From: CAYOEV01 sp964403075
GTDB taxonomy: Bacteria; Bacteroidota; Bacteroidia; Cytophagales; Cyclobacteriaceae
Direction of reading: 5' to 3'
NCBI GenBank assembly: GCA_964403075.1
Contig: CAYOEV010000011.1
Coordinates: 14,113 to 78,112, forward strand
DNA: 64,000 bases
Of this stretch, positions 17,621 to 25,307 are shown piece after piece; the first letter of the stretch is position 1; each line of letters begins with the position of its first letter. The position numbers and the translations under genes were made by a program. The notes beneath the pieces are model-generated. The model was not told the DNA's origin, did no database searches, and saw only the letters and a program-made list of their open reading frames with translations.

Positions 17621-19366
17621 ATGGTATTTTTACGTAATGTACTGGCTACACTTGTAGGGCTATTTGTTTTCTTCGGAATTTTATTAGCCATCATCTTCGT
17701 GTTTTTCGCAGCAGCGGCTGCCAGTGGAAATGATACACCGAAAATTGAGGATGCATCTATTTTGTACCTGGACCTCTCGGGGGTAGTGGTAGAACAAACG
17801 GTAGAAGACCCTTTTCAGGAATTGCTCAGTGATGGTCCTCGCCAGCTGGCGTTACTGGACATCTTGGAATCTATTGAAAAAGCAAAAAATGACGACCGCA
17901 TCCGGGGGATGTATATTGAGGCCAAGTTTCTCATTGCCAGTATGGCGGATATGGAGGAAATCCGGGCTGCAGTGGCGGATTTCAAGTCCTCAGATAAATT
18001 CATCTATGCCTATGGTACTTACCTCAGTGAATCCGACTACTACATCGCTTCTCTCGCAGATGAAATTTTTATAAATCCAAGCGGTGGAATGGAATTTAAT
18101 GGTTTGAGTATCAACATCACTTTCCTTACCGGCTTAATGGAGAAGCTCGATATTGAGCCGGTTGTTTTTCGGGTAGGCGAGTTCAAAAGTGCGGTAGAGC
18201 CCTTTATGCGAAAGGATATGAGTAAGGAGAGTCGTTTACAGTATTCTGAATTACTCAAATCCGTCTACGATCATTACCTGAAAAATGTGTCGGAAGCCCG
18301 TGACATTGGCATTGAGAAGCTGGAGAATATTTCAGACAGCATGCTGGCTACTTCTCCCGAAGAGGCCTTGGAGTACAGACTCATCACCGGCGTGAAATAC
18401 GAGGATGAAGTAAAAAGTTTGATGCGAGAAAAATTGAAATTGGAGGAAGATGACAAACTCCATTTTGTATCGGTAGCCAATTATGCCAAGGTGGTACGTG
18501 CAGATAGGAAAAGTAGTAAGAACCGAATCGCTGTGATCGTAGCTGAAGGCAACATTGTCAATAGCGGCACAGATGGTGTAGTGGGGGGCGAGGACTATGC
18601 CAAACTGATAAAAAAAGCACGGGAAAACGATCGTGTGAAAGCCATTGTATTACGGATCAATTCACCAGGTGGAGATGCAGTGGCCTCTGACCTGATGTGG
18701 CGGGAAGTAGAACGCACCAAAGGCGTGAAGCCTATCATTGCTTCTTTTTCAGGCGTGGCGGCTTCAGGTGGCTACTACATGGCCATGGCCTGCGATACCA
18801 TTGTCGCTCAGCCGACTACCATCACAGGTTCTATTGGGATCTTTGCGTTGCTGTATAATTTTCAGGGATTTTTAAATAATAAGTTGGGCATCACCAACGA
18901 TCAGGTGAAGACTGGCGATTATTCAGATTTCATCACCGTGAATCGTGCATTGACCCCTTATGAAAAATCGGTGATTCAGAGTCGGATAGAAACATTTTAT
19001 GACCGTTTTATCACCAAGGTGGCCGATGGTCGATCAATGGAAAAAGAAGCGATTCGAGCAATTGCTGGTGGTCGTGTATGGAGTGGACTGCAAGCGGAGC
19101 AAAACGGGTTGGTAGATATTTTGGATGATTACCGTTCCACGTTGGCACTTGCTGCCGATATGGCAAACGTAAAAGACGATTATAGCATTTCCATGTATCC
19201 AAAGCCAAAGTCCTTTGTCGAACAGTTTTTCTCAAAACTGGAGGATTCAGGTACCAGTATCTTGATGAAAGACCCTATATTGGCAACTTACCAGAAAAAC
19301 ATGAATACCCTTCGTCAATCGAAGGGGATCCAGGCCAAATTACCTGGGGATCCTGAAATAAGATAA
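17621..19366 (+). CDS. sppA: Signal peptide peptidase SppA, 67K type
   Basis: Membrane-anchored serine protease that cleaves leftover signal peptides after export. The 581-aa protein has one N-terminal membrane helix (residues about 6-35) and two tandem SppA domains. The Ser-Lys dyad is split between them as in the Escherichia coli enzyme: K189 in VGEFKSAVEPFM of the first half and S382 in GVAASGGYYMAMACD of the second. The family usually starts MKFLRN-like, here MVFLRNVLATLVGLF, so I use ATG 17621; ATG 17564 would add 19 residues and would put a good -7 box inside the gene. bioB follows after six bases, so the two are probably co-transcribed. Confidence 0.93.
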   Translation: MVFLRNVLATLVGLFVFFGILLAIIFVFFAAAAASGNDTPKIEDASILYLDLSGVVVEQTVEDPFQELLSDGPRQLALLDILESIEKAKNDDRIRGMYIEAKFLIASMADMEEIRAAVADFKSSDKFIYAYGTYLSESDYYIASLADEIFINPSGGMEFNGLSINITFLTGLMEKLDIEPVVFRVGEFKSAVEPFMRKDMSKESRLQYSELLKSVYDHYLKNVSEARDIGIEKLENISDSMLATSPEEALEYRLITGVKYEDEVKSLMREKLKLEEDDKLHFVSVANYAKVVRADRKSSKNRIAVIVAEGNIVNSGTDGVVGGEDYAKLIKKARENDRVKAIVLRINSPGGDAVASDLMWREVERTKGVKPIIASFSGVAASGGYYMAMACDTIVAQPTTITGSIGIFALLYNFQGFLNNKLGITNDQVKTGDYSDFITVNRALTPYEKSVIQSRIETFYDRFITKVADGRSMEKEAIRAIAGGRVWSGLQAEQNGLVDILDDYRSTLALAADMANVKDDYSISMYPKPKSFVEQFFSKLEDSGTSILMKDPILATYQKNMNTLRQSKGIQAKLPGDPEIR

Positions 19367-19372
19367 GTCAAT

Positions 19373-20359
19373 ATGGAAATGATTAGAAACGACTGGTCAA
19401 AAGAGGAAATCCAATCCATTTATCAGAGACCAGTGCTGCAACTGATCTATGAGTCTGCGACAGTTCACAGACAATGGCACGACCCGAGTGAAGTGCAGGT
19501 TTGTACTTTGTTATCCATCAAAACTGGCGGTTGCCCGGAAGATTGTTCGTATTGTCCACAAGCAGCCCGGTACCATACGGATGTGAAAGTGCACAAATTA
19601 CTGGATGTCGGTTTTGTTCTTGACAAAGCGAAAACTGCAAAGGCCAATGGAAGCACGAGATTTTGTATGGGTGCTGCCTGGCGGGAAGTAAGAGACAACC
19701 GAGATTTTGACAAGGTCATTGACATGGTCAAAGGGGTGAACCAAATAGGTATGGAAGTTTGCTGCACGCTGGGTATGCTTTCTGAAGACCAGGCCAGGCG
19801 CTTGAAAGAAGCAGGACTTTATGCGTACAACCATAACCTGGATACCAGCGAGGACTACTACGAAGAAATCATTTCTACCCGTAAATACGAAGACCGACTG
19901 GACACGCTAAGTCATGTTCGGGATGCGGACATTTCTGTTTGTTCGGGTGGCATTATCGGCATGGGTGAATCGGAGGCTGATCGTATCAATATGTTGCACA
20001 CCTTGTCAAACCTCCCCATACATCCAGAGTCTGTTCCGGTAAATGCGCTGGTGCCAGTTCCAGGGACACCACTTGAAGATCAACCTAAGGTATCTGTTTG
20101 GGAGATGGTACGCATGATTGCCACGGCCAGGATCATTATGCCAAAGGCAATGGTCAGGTTATCTGCAGGCCGCGTTCGGATGAATACAGAGGAGCAGGCG
20201 TTGTGTTTTTTGGCTGGGGCCAATTCAATTTTCGCCGGTGACGAGCTTTTAACGACCCCCAATCCGGCAGTAGATCAGGACCATCAAATGTTCCAAACCC
20301 TGAATTTAAAACCGAGGGAATCTTTCAAAGAGGCTGAATTAGTGGATAGCGTTTCTTGA
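19373..20359 (+). CDS. bioB: Biotin synthase
   Basis: Radical SAM enzyme that inserts sulfur into dethiobiotin. The [4Fe-4S] motif C54-x3-C58-x2-C61 is in GGCPEDCSYCPQ, and later family blocks are intact: RFCMGAAWREVRD, YNHNLDTSEDYY, CSGGIIGMGES and LSAGRVRMN, whose arginine and neighbouring cysteines bind the second cluster. The 328-aa length is normal. Start could be ATG 19373 or the ATG two codons later. No other bio gene is in the window. It follows sppA closely. Confidence 0.96.
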   Translation: MEMIRNDWSKEEIQSIYQRPVLQLIYESATVHRQWHDPSEVQVCTLLSIKTGGCPEDCSYCPQAARYHTDVKVHKLLDVGFVLDKAKTAKANGSTRFCMGAAWREVRDNRDFDKVIDMVKGVNQIGMEVCCTLGMLSEDQARRLKEAGLYAYNHNLDTSEDYYEEIISTRKYEDRLDTLSHVRDADISVCSGGIIGMGESEADRINMLHTLSNLPIHPESVPVNALVPVPGTPLEDQPKVSVWEMVRMIATARIIMPKAMVRLSAGRVRMNTEEQALCFLAGANSIFAGDELLTTPNPAVDQDHQMFQTLNLKPRESFKEAELVDSVS

Positions 20360-20418
20360 TAACCTAACCATAACCTCCTGGTGAGCAAGTAATGGTTTGA
20401 ATTAGTTACTTTCGTCTG

Positions 20419-20868
20419 ATGCTAGAGCAAATCATGGAGGTCATTTCCGGCGAGGCTGGATCGGCCCTAAAAGAAAAAGTGGGTCTCTCTGATGAGCAGG
20501 CCAAAGGTGCCATCTCCGTAGCAGGAGAGTCTGCCATGGAGGCAGTTTCCAGCCAGTTGATGAGTGGAGGTCTTGATACCGTAATGAACTTGTTTTCTTC
20601 CAAATCCAATTCAAAAAGTGCAGATGGTTTGAGTGGCGTGATTGCAAGTTTGATGACACAGAAACTTTCTGAAAAAGTCGGTTTGGACAGTAAAAAAATT
20701 GCCCCGGTGGTGGGTATGCTTCTGCCTGTGCTGCTCAATTTTGTGAGTAAAAAAAATGAAGAGACACCGGATGATGACGCCAGCCCCATAGAGAATCTGT
20801 TCGGAGGCAGTGAACAAGGCAAAGACTTGATGGATTCCCTTGGTGGCGCGCTTAGTAAATTCTTCTGA
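20419..20868 (+). CDS. DUF937-like small protein
   Basis: A 149-aa protein with no signal peptide. It is built of two similar halves, each with a G-L-S/D-x-x-x-A/I segment (KVGLSDEQAKGAISVAG and KVGLDSKKIAPVVGMLLPVL), a pattern I associate with the DUF937/YidB family of unknown function. The end DLMDSLGGALSKFF is also typical of that type. The middle is rich in serine and lysine. It stands alone between bioB and an orphan gene and is followed by a clear terminator, so it is likely its own transcription unit. A long opposite-strand frame covering it is a shadow. Confidence 0.7.
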   Translation: MLEQIMEVISGEAGSALKEKVGLSDEQAKGAISVAGESAMEAVSSQLMSGGLDTVMNLFSSKSNSKSADGLSGVIASLMTQKLSEKVGLDSKKIAPVVGMLLPVLLNFVSKKNEETPDDDASPIENLFGGSEQGKDLMDSLGGALSKFF

Positions 20869-20887
20869 TTAGCAGCATTTGCTTTTG

Positions 20888-20920
20888 AAAACCTGCGCAT
20901 ATTGGCAGGTTTTTTTGTTT
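20888..20920 (+). terminator. Rho-independent terminator
   Basis: A 9-bp perfect stem AAAACCTGC / GCAGGTTTT with an 8-base loop (20897-20904) is followed by TTTTGTTT. It begins 20 bases after the stop of the 20419 gene and points along the plus strand. Confidence 0.8.
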
Positions 20921-20942
20921 TGTAGCAAAATTAGACATCCAC

Positions 20943-21473
20943 ATGGAACAGCATGAAGTCATTGAACAAGCCCGGGCTTTCTTCGATAGCATAGAAGCCA
21001 TTGACCTGCGAAGAGAAAGATGGAACTCGTCAATAAGCCTCAGATTAAAATCCAACCTACATGACCTAAAGGATAAAATCAATGGGCAGCAATACAAGAA
21101 ATACACACTCGAAGTTTTAAACAAGTCTATTTTAGGAAGCTTGAATTCTGTCATGTTAAATATTGCACAAAATACAAGGCGCATTACACTATTAAATGAA
21201 TCCACTGAAGATTTAAAAATTGCCGGCGGAAAACTCATTTTCGGTCAAACCTTCAATGGCAAGGTGGCAGTATTTATTCATTACCCTTACGTGACAAACT
21301 TTACAAAAAAAGGACAACAAATGATGATAGGTAAGTTTGAACCGGATGAGTTGACTGATGAAAAGATCAATGACTTCAGTTATCAATTTTTGGTAGAAAT
21401 GAGCAAATGGTTCAGTGATGATTTTGATCAGGAGCGCGTGGTCGGGTTTCAGTTGACATCGGGCGAGGAGTAG
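20943..21473 (+). CDS. Protein of unknown function, 176 aa
   Basis: I do not recognise this 176-aa soluble protein. The first half is predicted helical and polar (EVIEQARAFFDSIEAIDLRRE); the second half has FNGKVAVFIHYPYVTNFT and ends acidic. No signal peptide, membrane segment or metal motif is visible. It begins 23 bases after the terminator of the preceding gene and stands about 80 bases before the TPR gene, so it appears to be a single-gene unit. Codon use looks like its neighbours, so it is likely a genuine gene of narrow distribution. Confidence 0.6.
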   Translation: MEQHEVIEQARAFFDSIEAIDLRRERWNSSISLRLKSNLHDLKDKINGQQYKKYTLEVLNKSILGSLNSVMLNIAQNTRRITLLNESTEDLKIAGGKLIFGQTFNGKVAVFIHYPYVTNFTKKGQQMMIGKFEPDELTDEKINDFSYQFLVEMSKWFSDDFDQERVVGFQLTSGEE

Positions 21474-21552
21474 CGCGTTCTCATCGTCTAGTAGATATGA
21501 TACCTAAATTTTTGGTCTGAAATTTGATAGGTTACGGTTATCAAAATACATC

Positions 21553-22671
21553 ATGAGAAGTCTAGGATTTTTTTTGGTCGTTATGGTATCCGTTACCCTT
21601 CCAGGGCAGGAATTGGTGGCAACCGTAAAAGAATCCAGTAAAGGGGGTCTATGGGAAGGTTTGGATAGCCTTGATCTTAACAATCCGGAGGAAGCGTGGA
21701 TTCGAGCGCAGGCATATCATCAAATAAGTTTATCTCACCAGGATCGTGAGACAGAGCAAGCCGCCGTGAGGGAGGCTGTCCTTGCTTATCGCATGGCTTC
21801 GGCCGACGAGTTGCTGGGCCAGAGAGCCGAGCTGCAATTGAAACAATTGTGGATGCTCAAAATGAACGATGGCAGCCGCGCCTATGAAAATCAGGACATG
21901 GATGTGGCCAGCCACAAATTTGAATTAGGAACTTTGATTGAACCTGCGGACAGCACCGGCTACCTGTATCTGGCCACAGTCCGGAGTCAGATGGGCGATA
22001 TTCAGGGTTTGGTTGATGCGTATGAGTCGCTGATTCAATATCACCCGCAACCGCATCATGTGATGGTTTTGATTCAGACGTATCGCAGTTTGGATGAACC
22101 ACAAAAGGCCTTAACTGTGCTGGACACCATGGCGCATCTGTCGACATCACTGATCATTCAGGCCATAGAAATTCACATGGACTTGTTACAATTTGATGAA
22201 ACCCTGAAGTGGATCAATAAATTGGCGACACAATCCAGTGGAGCAGAGGTTCTTCTACGACAGGCACTCGTATACGAAGCCATGGAAGCGCAAGCGAATG
22301 TGGTCGGAAACGACACCCTCGGCGCTCAATGTTTGGCTGAAGCCGGTCGGTATTACTCTGCGTTGTTACAGAAGGAGGAAACCAACTACATTGCCTTATT
22401 CAATCTGGCCTTACTCAAGCACCGATCTGCCAACCACATTTATGAAGATCTTCGACAGTTGTCCCGGGAAGCTTATGCTGTTCAAAGAGAATCGGAACTT
22501 GCACGTGCGGAATTATTGCTCAAAGAAGCGGTCGTACACATGCGAAGAGCTGTAGAGTTACGGCCGGATGATGTTCGTGCCTGGCTGGCGCTGGAAACGT
22601 TTTATACGCAGTTGGACTGGCCTTCGTCGTTGAAAGAGGTGAGCGAAGTTTTGACAAAATTTAATCGATGA
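21553..22671 (+). CDS. Exported TPR-repeat protein
   Basis: A 372-aa protein with an N-terminal signal peptide (RSLGFFLVVMVSVTLPGQ). The body is helical with several degenerate tetratricopeptide units, for example residues about 115-150 (DVASHKFELGTLIEPADSTG), 150-185 and the C-terminal VHMRRAVELRPDDVRAWLAL. TPR arrays of this kind hold other proteins, often at the outer membrane or in the gliding/type IX machinery, but nothing in the sequence names a partner. The last bases overlap the convergent cinA gene by 11. Function unknown; localisation to the periplasm is the firm part. Confidence 0.75.
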   Translation: MRSLGFFLVVMVSVTLPGQELVATVKESSKGGLWEGLDSLDLNNPEEAWIRAQAYHQISLSHQDRETEQAAVREAVLAYRMASADELLGQRAELQLKQLWMLKMNDGSRAYENQDMDVASHKFELGTLIEPADSTGYLYLATVRSQMGDIQGLVDAYESLIQYHPQPHHVMVLIQTYRSLDEPQKALTVLDTMAHLSTSLIIQAIEIHMDLLQFDETLKWINKLATQSSGAEVLLRQALVYEAMEAQANVVGNDTLGAQCLAEAGRYYSALLQKEETNYIALFNLALLKHRSANHIYEDLRQLSREAYAVQRESELARAELLLKEAVVHMRRAVELRPDDVRAWLALETFYTQLDWPSSLKEVSEVLTKFNR

Positions 22672-23933
22672 GACATTTTTCGTTCAGGTGAAATCTCACC
22701 ATATTCATGGCGGCATAAGCGGTGAGTTCTATATTCACCTTGCGATTGTTGGTGAACATAAATTTTTTGGCACTCAGCTCTTTCCCATCGCTGTAGCCTA
22801 CCCAAACGGTCCCCACTGGTTTTTGCGGCGTACCACCCCCTGGTCCGGCAATGCCGCTTACTGATATACCGATAGCAGACCGAAACACGGAACGCACATT
22901 TTCTGCCAACTCTTTGACCACTTCTTCACTTACTGCCCCGTGGGTTTCCAGGGTTTCCTTTTTCACACCCAACACGCCCACTTTAATGTCGTTGGAGTAG
23001 GGGACAAAAGCGCCTTTGAAGTAAGCCGAGCTCCCTGGAATGGAAGTAATAAGTTGTGATAGATAGCCCCCTGTACAGCTTTCAGCTATCGCCAGTGTTT
23101 GCTGCTCTCGCACCAATAATAGACCCAGGGCTTCCTGCAGGGAGACGTCTCTGTGGGCAAATACATATTTTTCGATGACCGGTAGTATCTTTCGAATGAA
23201 TGCCCTCATCTCTGATTTCAGGGCCTCTCTTTTTTCCCCTACACCTGTCAACCGTAATTTTACCAAACCTGTAGACGGCAGATAGGCGAGGCGGATATGG
23301 GCGGGTAGTGCAGCTTCCCAATCGGCTATTTTCTCAGCCAGCCGGCTTTCGGGAATGCCTACGGTACGCAGGATTTCATGATGAATTACACCCTCCACAA
23401 AACGACTTTCAACTAGTTGTAGAATTGTGTCTGTCATCATACTTTTCATTTCGTAAGGCACCCCTGGCATCGCAATGAAAACCGTGCTGGGANNNNNNNN
23501 NNGGAGATTCCATCCAGATACCCGGTGCTGTACCCAGGTGATTGGAGATTTTTTCTGCACCTACAGGCATGAGGGCCTGTTTTCGGTTCAGTTCATTCAT
23601 TTCACGACCTGCACGTTTGAATAAAGCTTCAACCTCCATAAGTGCTTCATCATTTATTTCCATGTCCACCTCAAAAAAGCGGGCCAGACAGGGTTTGGTC
23701 AGATCGTCGTTGGTAGGCCCGAGACCGCCGGTGATAAAAACGATGTCTGACTCTCGATCGGCGCGCCTGAAGGCTTTAAGAATGGTTTCTTCACGATCAG
23801 GAATGGTGGTTTTTCTGACGACTCGAATACCTATTTTATCTAGTTCTCCACTTATCCAATGAGAGTTGGTATCCAACGTCTGACCATAAAGGATTTCATC
23901 ACCAATGGTGATGATCTCGGCTGATGCCCGCAT
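22661..23933 (-). CDS. cinA: CinA-family nicotinamide-nucleotide amidohydrolase (interrupted by assembly gap)
   Basis: Two partial frames, 23933 down to the gap and from the gap down to 22661, are one cinA gene. The N-terminal molybdopterin-binding-like domain reads EIITIGDEILYGQTLDTNS and FITGGLGPTNDDLTKP; after the gap it resumes at VFIAMPGVPYEMK. The C-terminal PncC domain has LAIAESCTGGYLSQLI and GISVSGIAGPGGGTPQKPVG, the NMN deamidase site that returns NMN to NAD synthesis. The ten N at 23493-23502 shift the frame by one, so the real gap must differ from ten bases by one modulo three. Only a few residues are missing, so the gene is probably intact in the organism. It is convergent with the TPR gene. 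Confidence 0.93.
23493..23502. other. Assembly gap (10 N) inside cinA
   Basis: Ten N of fixed length, a scaffold placeholder. The two cinA frames do not match across it, so its true length is not exactly ten. Confidence 0.97.
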
Positions 23934-23988
23934 ATTTAGTTAGCTTTAAAAAGCTCAAAATTACTTCCAATTCTTTAGCTTTAGCTTC

Positions 23989-24732
23989 ATGAATAGTACA
24001 TCAGTCCTACACAATATCGTTTTATTTCTCTTGATTGTAGTCCTGGCCAGTTGTACGGCTCAGCAGTTACAAACGGCTCAAAGTACCCTGGGTGGATATC
24101 TTGGCGATGAACCAGCTGCGCTCACCAGCGACGATGTGGCTGCCGGACTAAAGGAAGCCCTGATAAATGGAGTGACAAAAGGAGCGAATCAGGCATCTGA
24201 AACCGATGGATACCTGAAAAATCCAGCCCTAAAAATACCTTTTCCACCAGAGGTACAAAAAGTTGAAAATAAACTCCGCGACATCGGCATGAACAAGCTG
24301 GTCGATGATTTTATAAAAGCCTTGAACCGAGGAGCCGAGCAGGCCGCAGCGGAAGCCAAGCCAATTTTTATCTCATCGGTCAGACAAATGACCATTGAGG
24401 ATGCGTGGAATATCTTACGAGGAGAGGATAAAGAGGCCGCGACCAATTACCTCCGCCGTACCACGTCTCAACAATTGTACAACAGTTTCAATCCGATAAT
24501 AGGCAGTGCCCTTGAAAGAACCAATGCAACGAAATATTACGGCGATATCATCAACACCTACAACAAAATTCCTTTTGTTGATAAGGTAAATCCTGACCTC
24601 GACGACTACGCCACCCAAAAGGCAATGGATGGACTGTTTGTATTGGTTGCTAAAGAGGAGCGGGCCATCCGTCAGGATCCGGTCAACCGGACCACAGATC
24701 TGCTGCGCAGGGTATTTAAGGCCCAAGATTAA
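23989..24732 (+). CDS. DUF4197 lipoprotein
   Basis: A 247-aa protein with a lipoprotein signal: a hydrophobic stretch LFLLIVVLASC ending in a lipobox cysteine near residue 22. The rest matches the DUF4197 pattern: DVAAGLKEALINGVTKGANQ, a run NPALKIPFPPEVQKVENKLR, and FIKALNRGAEQAAAEAKPIF, then DAWNILRGEDKEAATNYLRR. The family is found in many Gram-negative bacteria and has no known function; the protein would sit on the inner or outer membrane facing the periplasm. It precedes an EF-hand gene by nine bases, so the two may form an operon. Confidence 0.85.
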   Translation: MNSTSVLHNIVLFLLIVVLASCTAQQLQTAQSTLGGYLGDEPAALTSDDVAAGLKEALINGVTKGANQASETDGYLKNPALKIPFPPEVQKVENKLRDIGMNKLVDDFIKALNRGAEQAAAEAKPIFISSVRQMTIEDAWNILRGEDKEAATNYLRRTTSQQLYNSFNPIIGSALERTNATKYYGDIINTYNKIPFVDKVNPDLDDYATQKAMDGLFVLVAKEERAIRQDPVNRTTDLLRRVFKAQD

Positions 24733-24741
24733 AATTTTTAG

Positions 24742-25305
24742 ATGTTGACAGAATTACAAAAACAAAAGTGGACCCATTATTTCTGGGTATTGGATCAGGA
24801 CCGCAATGGTGTCCTGGAGGCAGAAGACTTTGTGGAAATTGGTGAGGCACTCTGCGTACTTTGGCGCTTCAAGCCAGGTACTGAAATGTATGAGTTCGTC
24901 ACCAATCGATGCATGCAAAATTGGCACATGTTTAAAGATAACTTTGAGACATTGGGCGGTCGTGCCGACCTGCAGGGGTTTCTGCAATTTGCAAATTACA
25001 TGCTCAGTCCAGAGGGTGCCCAGGTTTACAACGACTTCGTACGACGGGTTATCAGTGAAACCTTTGACTTCTTCGATTTCAACAAAGATGGGGTGATTTC
25101 CATCAATGAATATGTGGACATGTTCATGGCCTACCACATACCAATAAAGTATTCGGCCAAAGCGTTTATAAAATTAGATCGCGACGGAGATGAGGAAGTG
25201 ACAAAGGAAGAACTATTAACGGCTACTGACGAATTCTTTAAATCCGATAATCTTAAAGCACCAGGCAATTGGTTATTTGGCTTTTGGGGTGATAAAGAAG
25301 ATTAA
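24742..25305 (+). CDS. EF-hand calcium-binding protein (calexcitin/calerythrin-like)
   Basis: A 187-aa soluble protein made of four EF-hands. Loop 1 is at D18-D29 (DQDRNGVLEAED), loop 3 at D112-E123 (DFNKDGVISINE) and loop 4 at D146-E157 (DRDGDEEVTKEE). A degenerate second hand without binding residues lies around residues 55-85. The order of one dead and three live hands and the 187-aa length resemble sarcoplasmic calcium-binding proteins, calexcitin and bacterial calerythrin. There is no signal peptide, so it should be a cytosolic calcium buffer or sensor. It follows the DUF4197 gene by nine bases and is convergent, two bases apart, with the propeller sensor gene. Confidence 0.85.
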   Translation: MLTELQKQKWTHYFWVLDQDRNGVLEAEDFVEIGEALCVLWRFKPGTEMYEFVTNRCMQNWHMFKDNFETLGGRADLQGFLQFANYMLSPEGAQVYNDFVRRVISETFDFFDFNKDGVISINEYVDMFMAYHIPIKYSAKAFIKLDRDGDEEVTKEELLTATDEFFKSDNLKAPGNWLFGFWGDKED

Positions 25306-25307
25306 CA

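Noticed and set aside
20406..20900. 164-codon minus-strand frame over the DUF937-like gene
   Set aside because: It runs through the terminator and is serine-rich low-complexity; the plus-strand frame has the duplicated family pattern.
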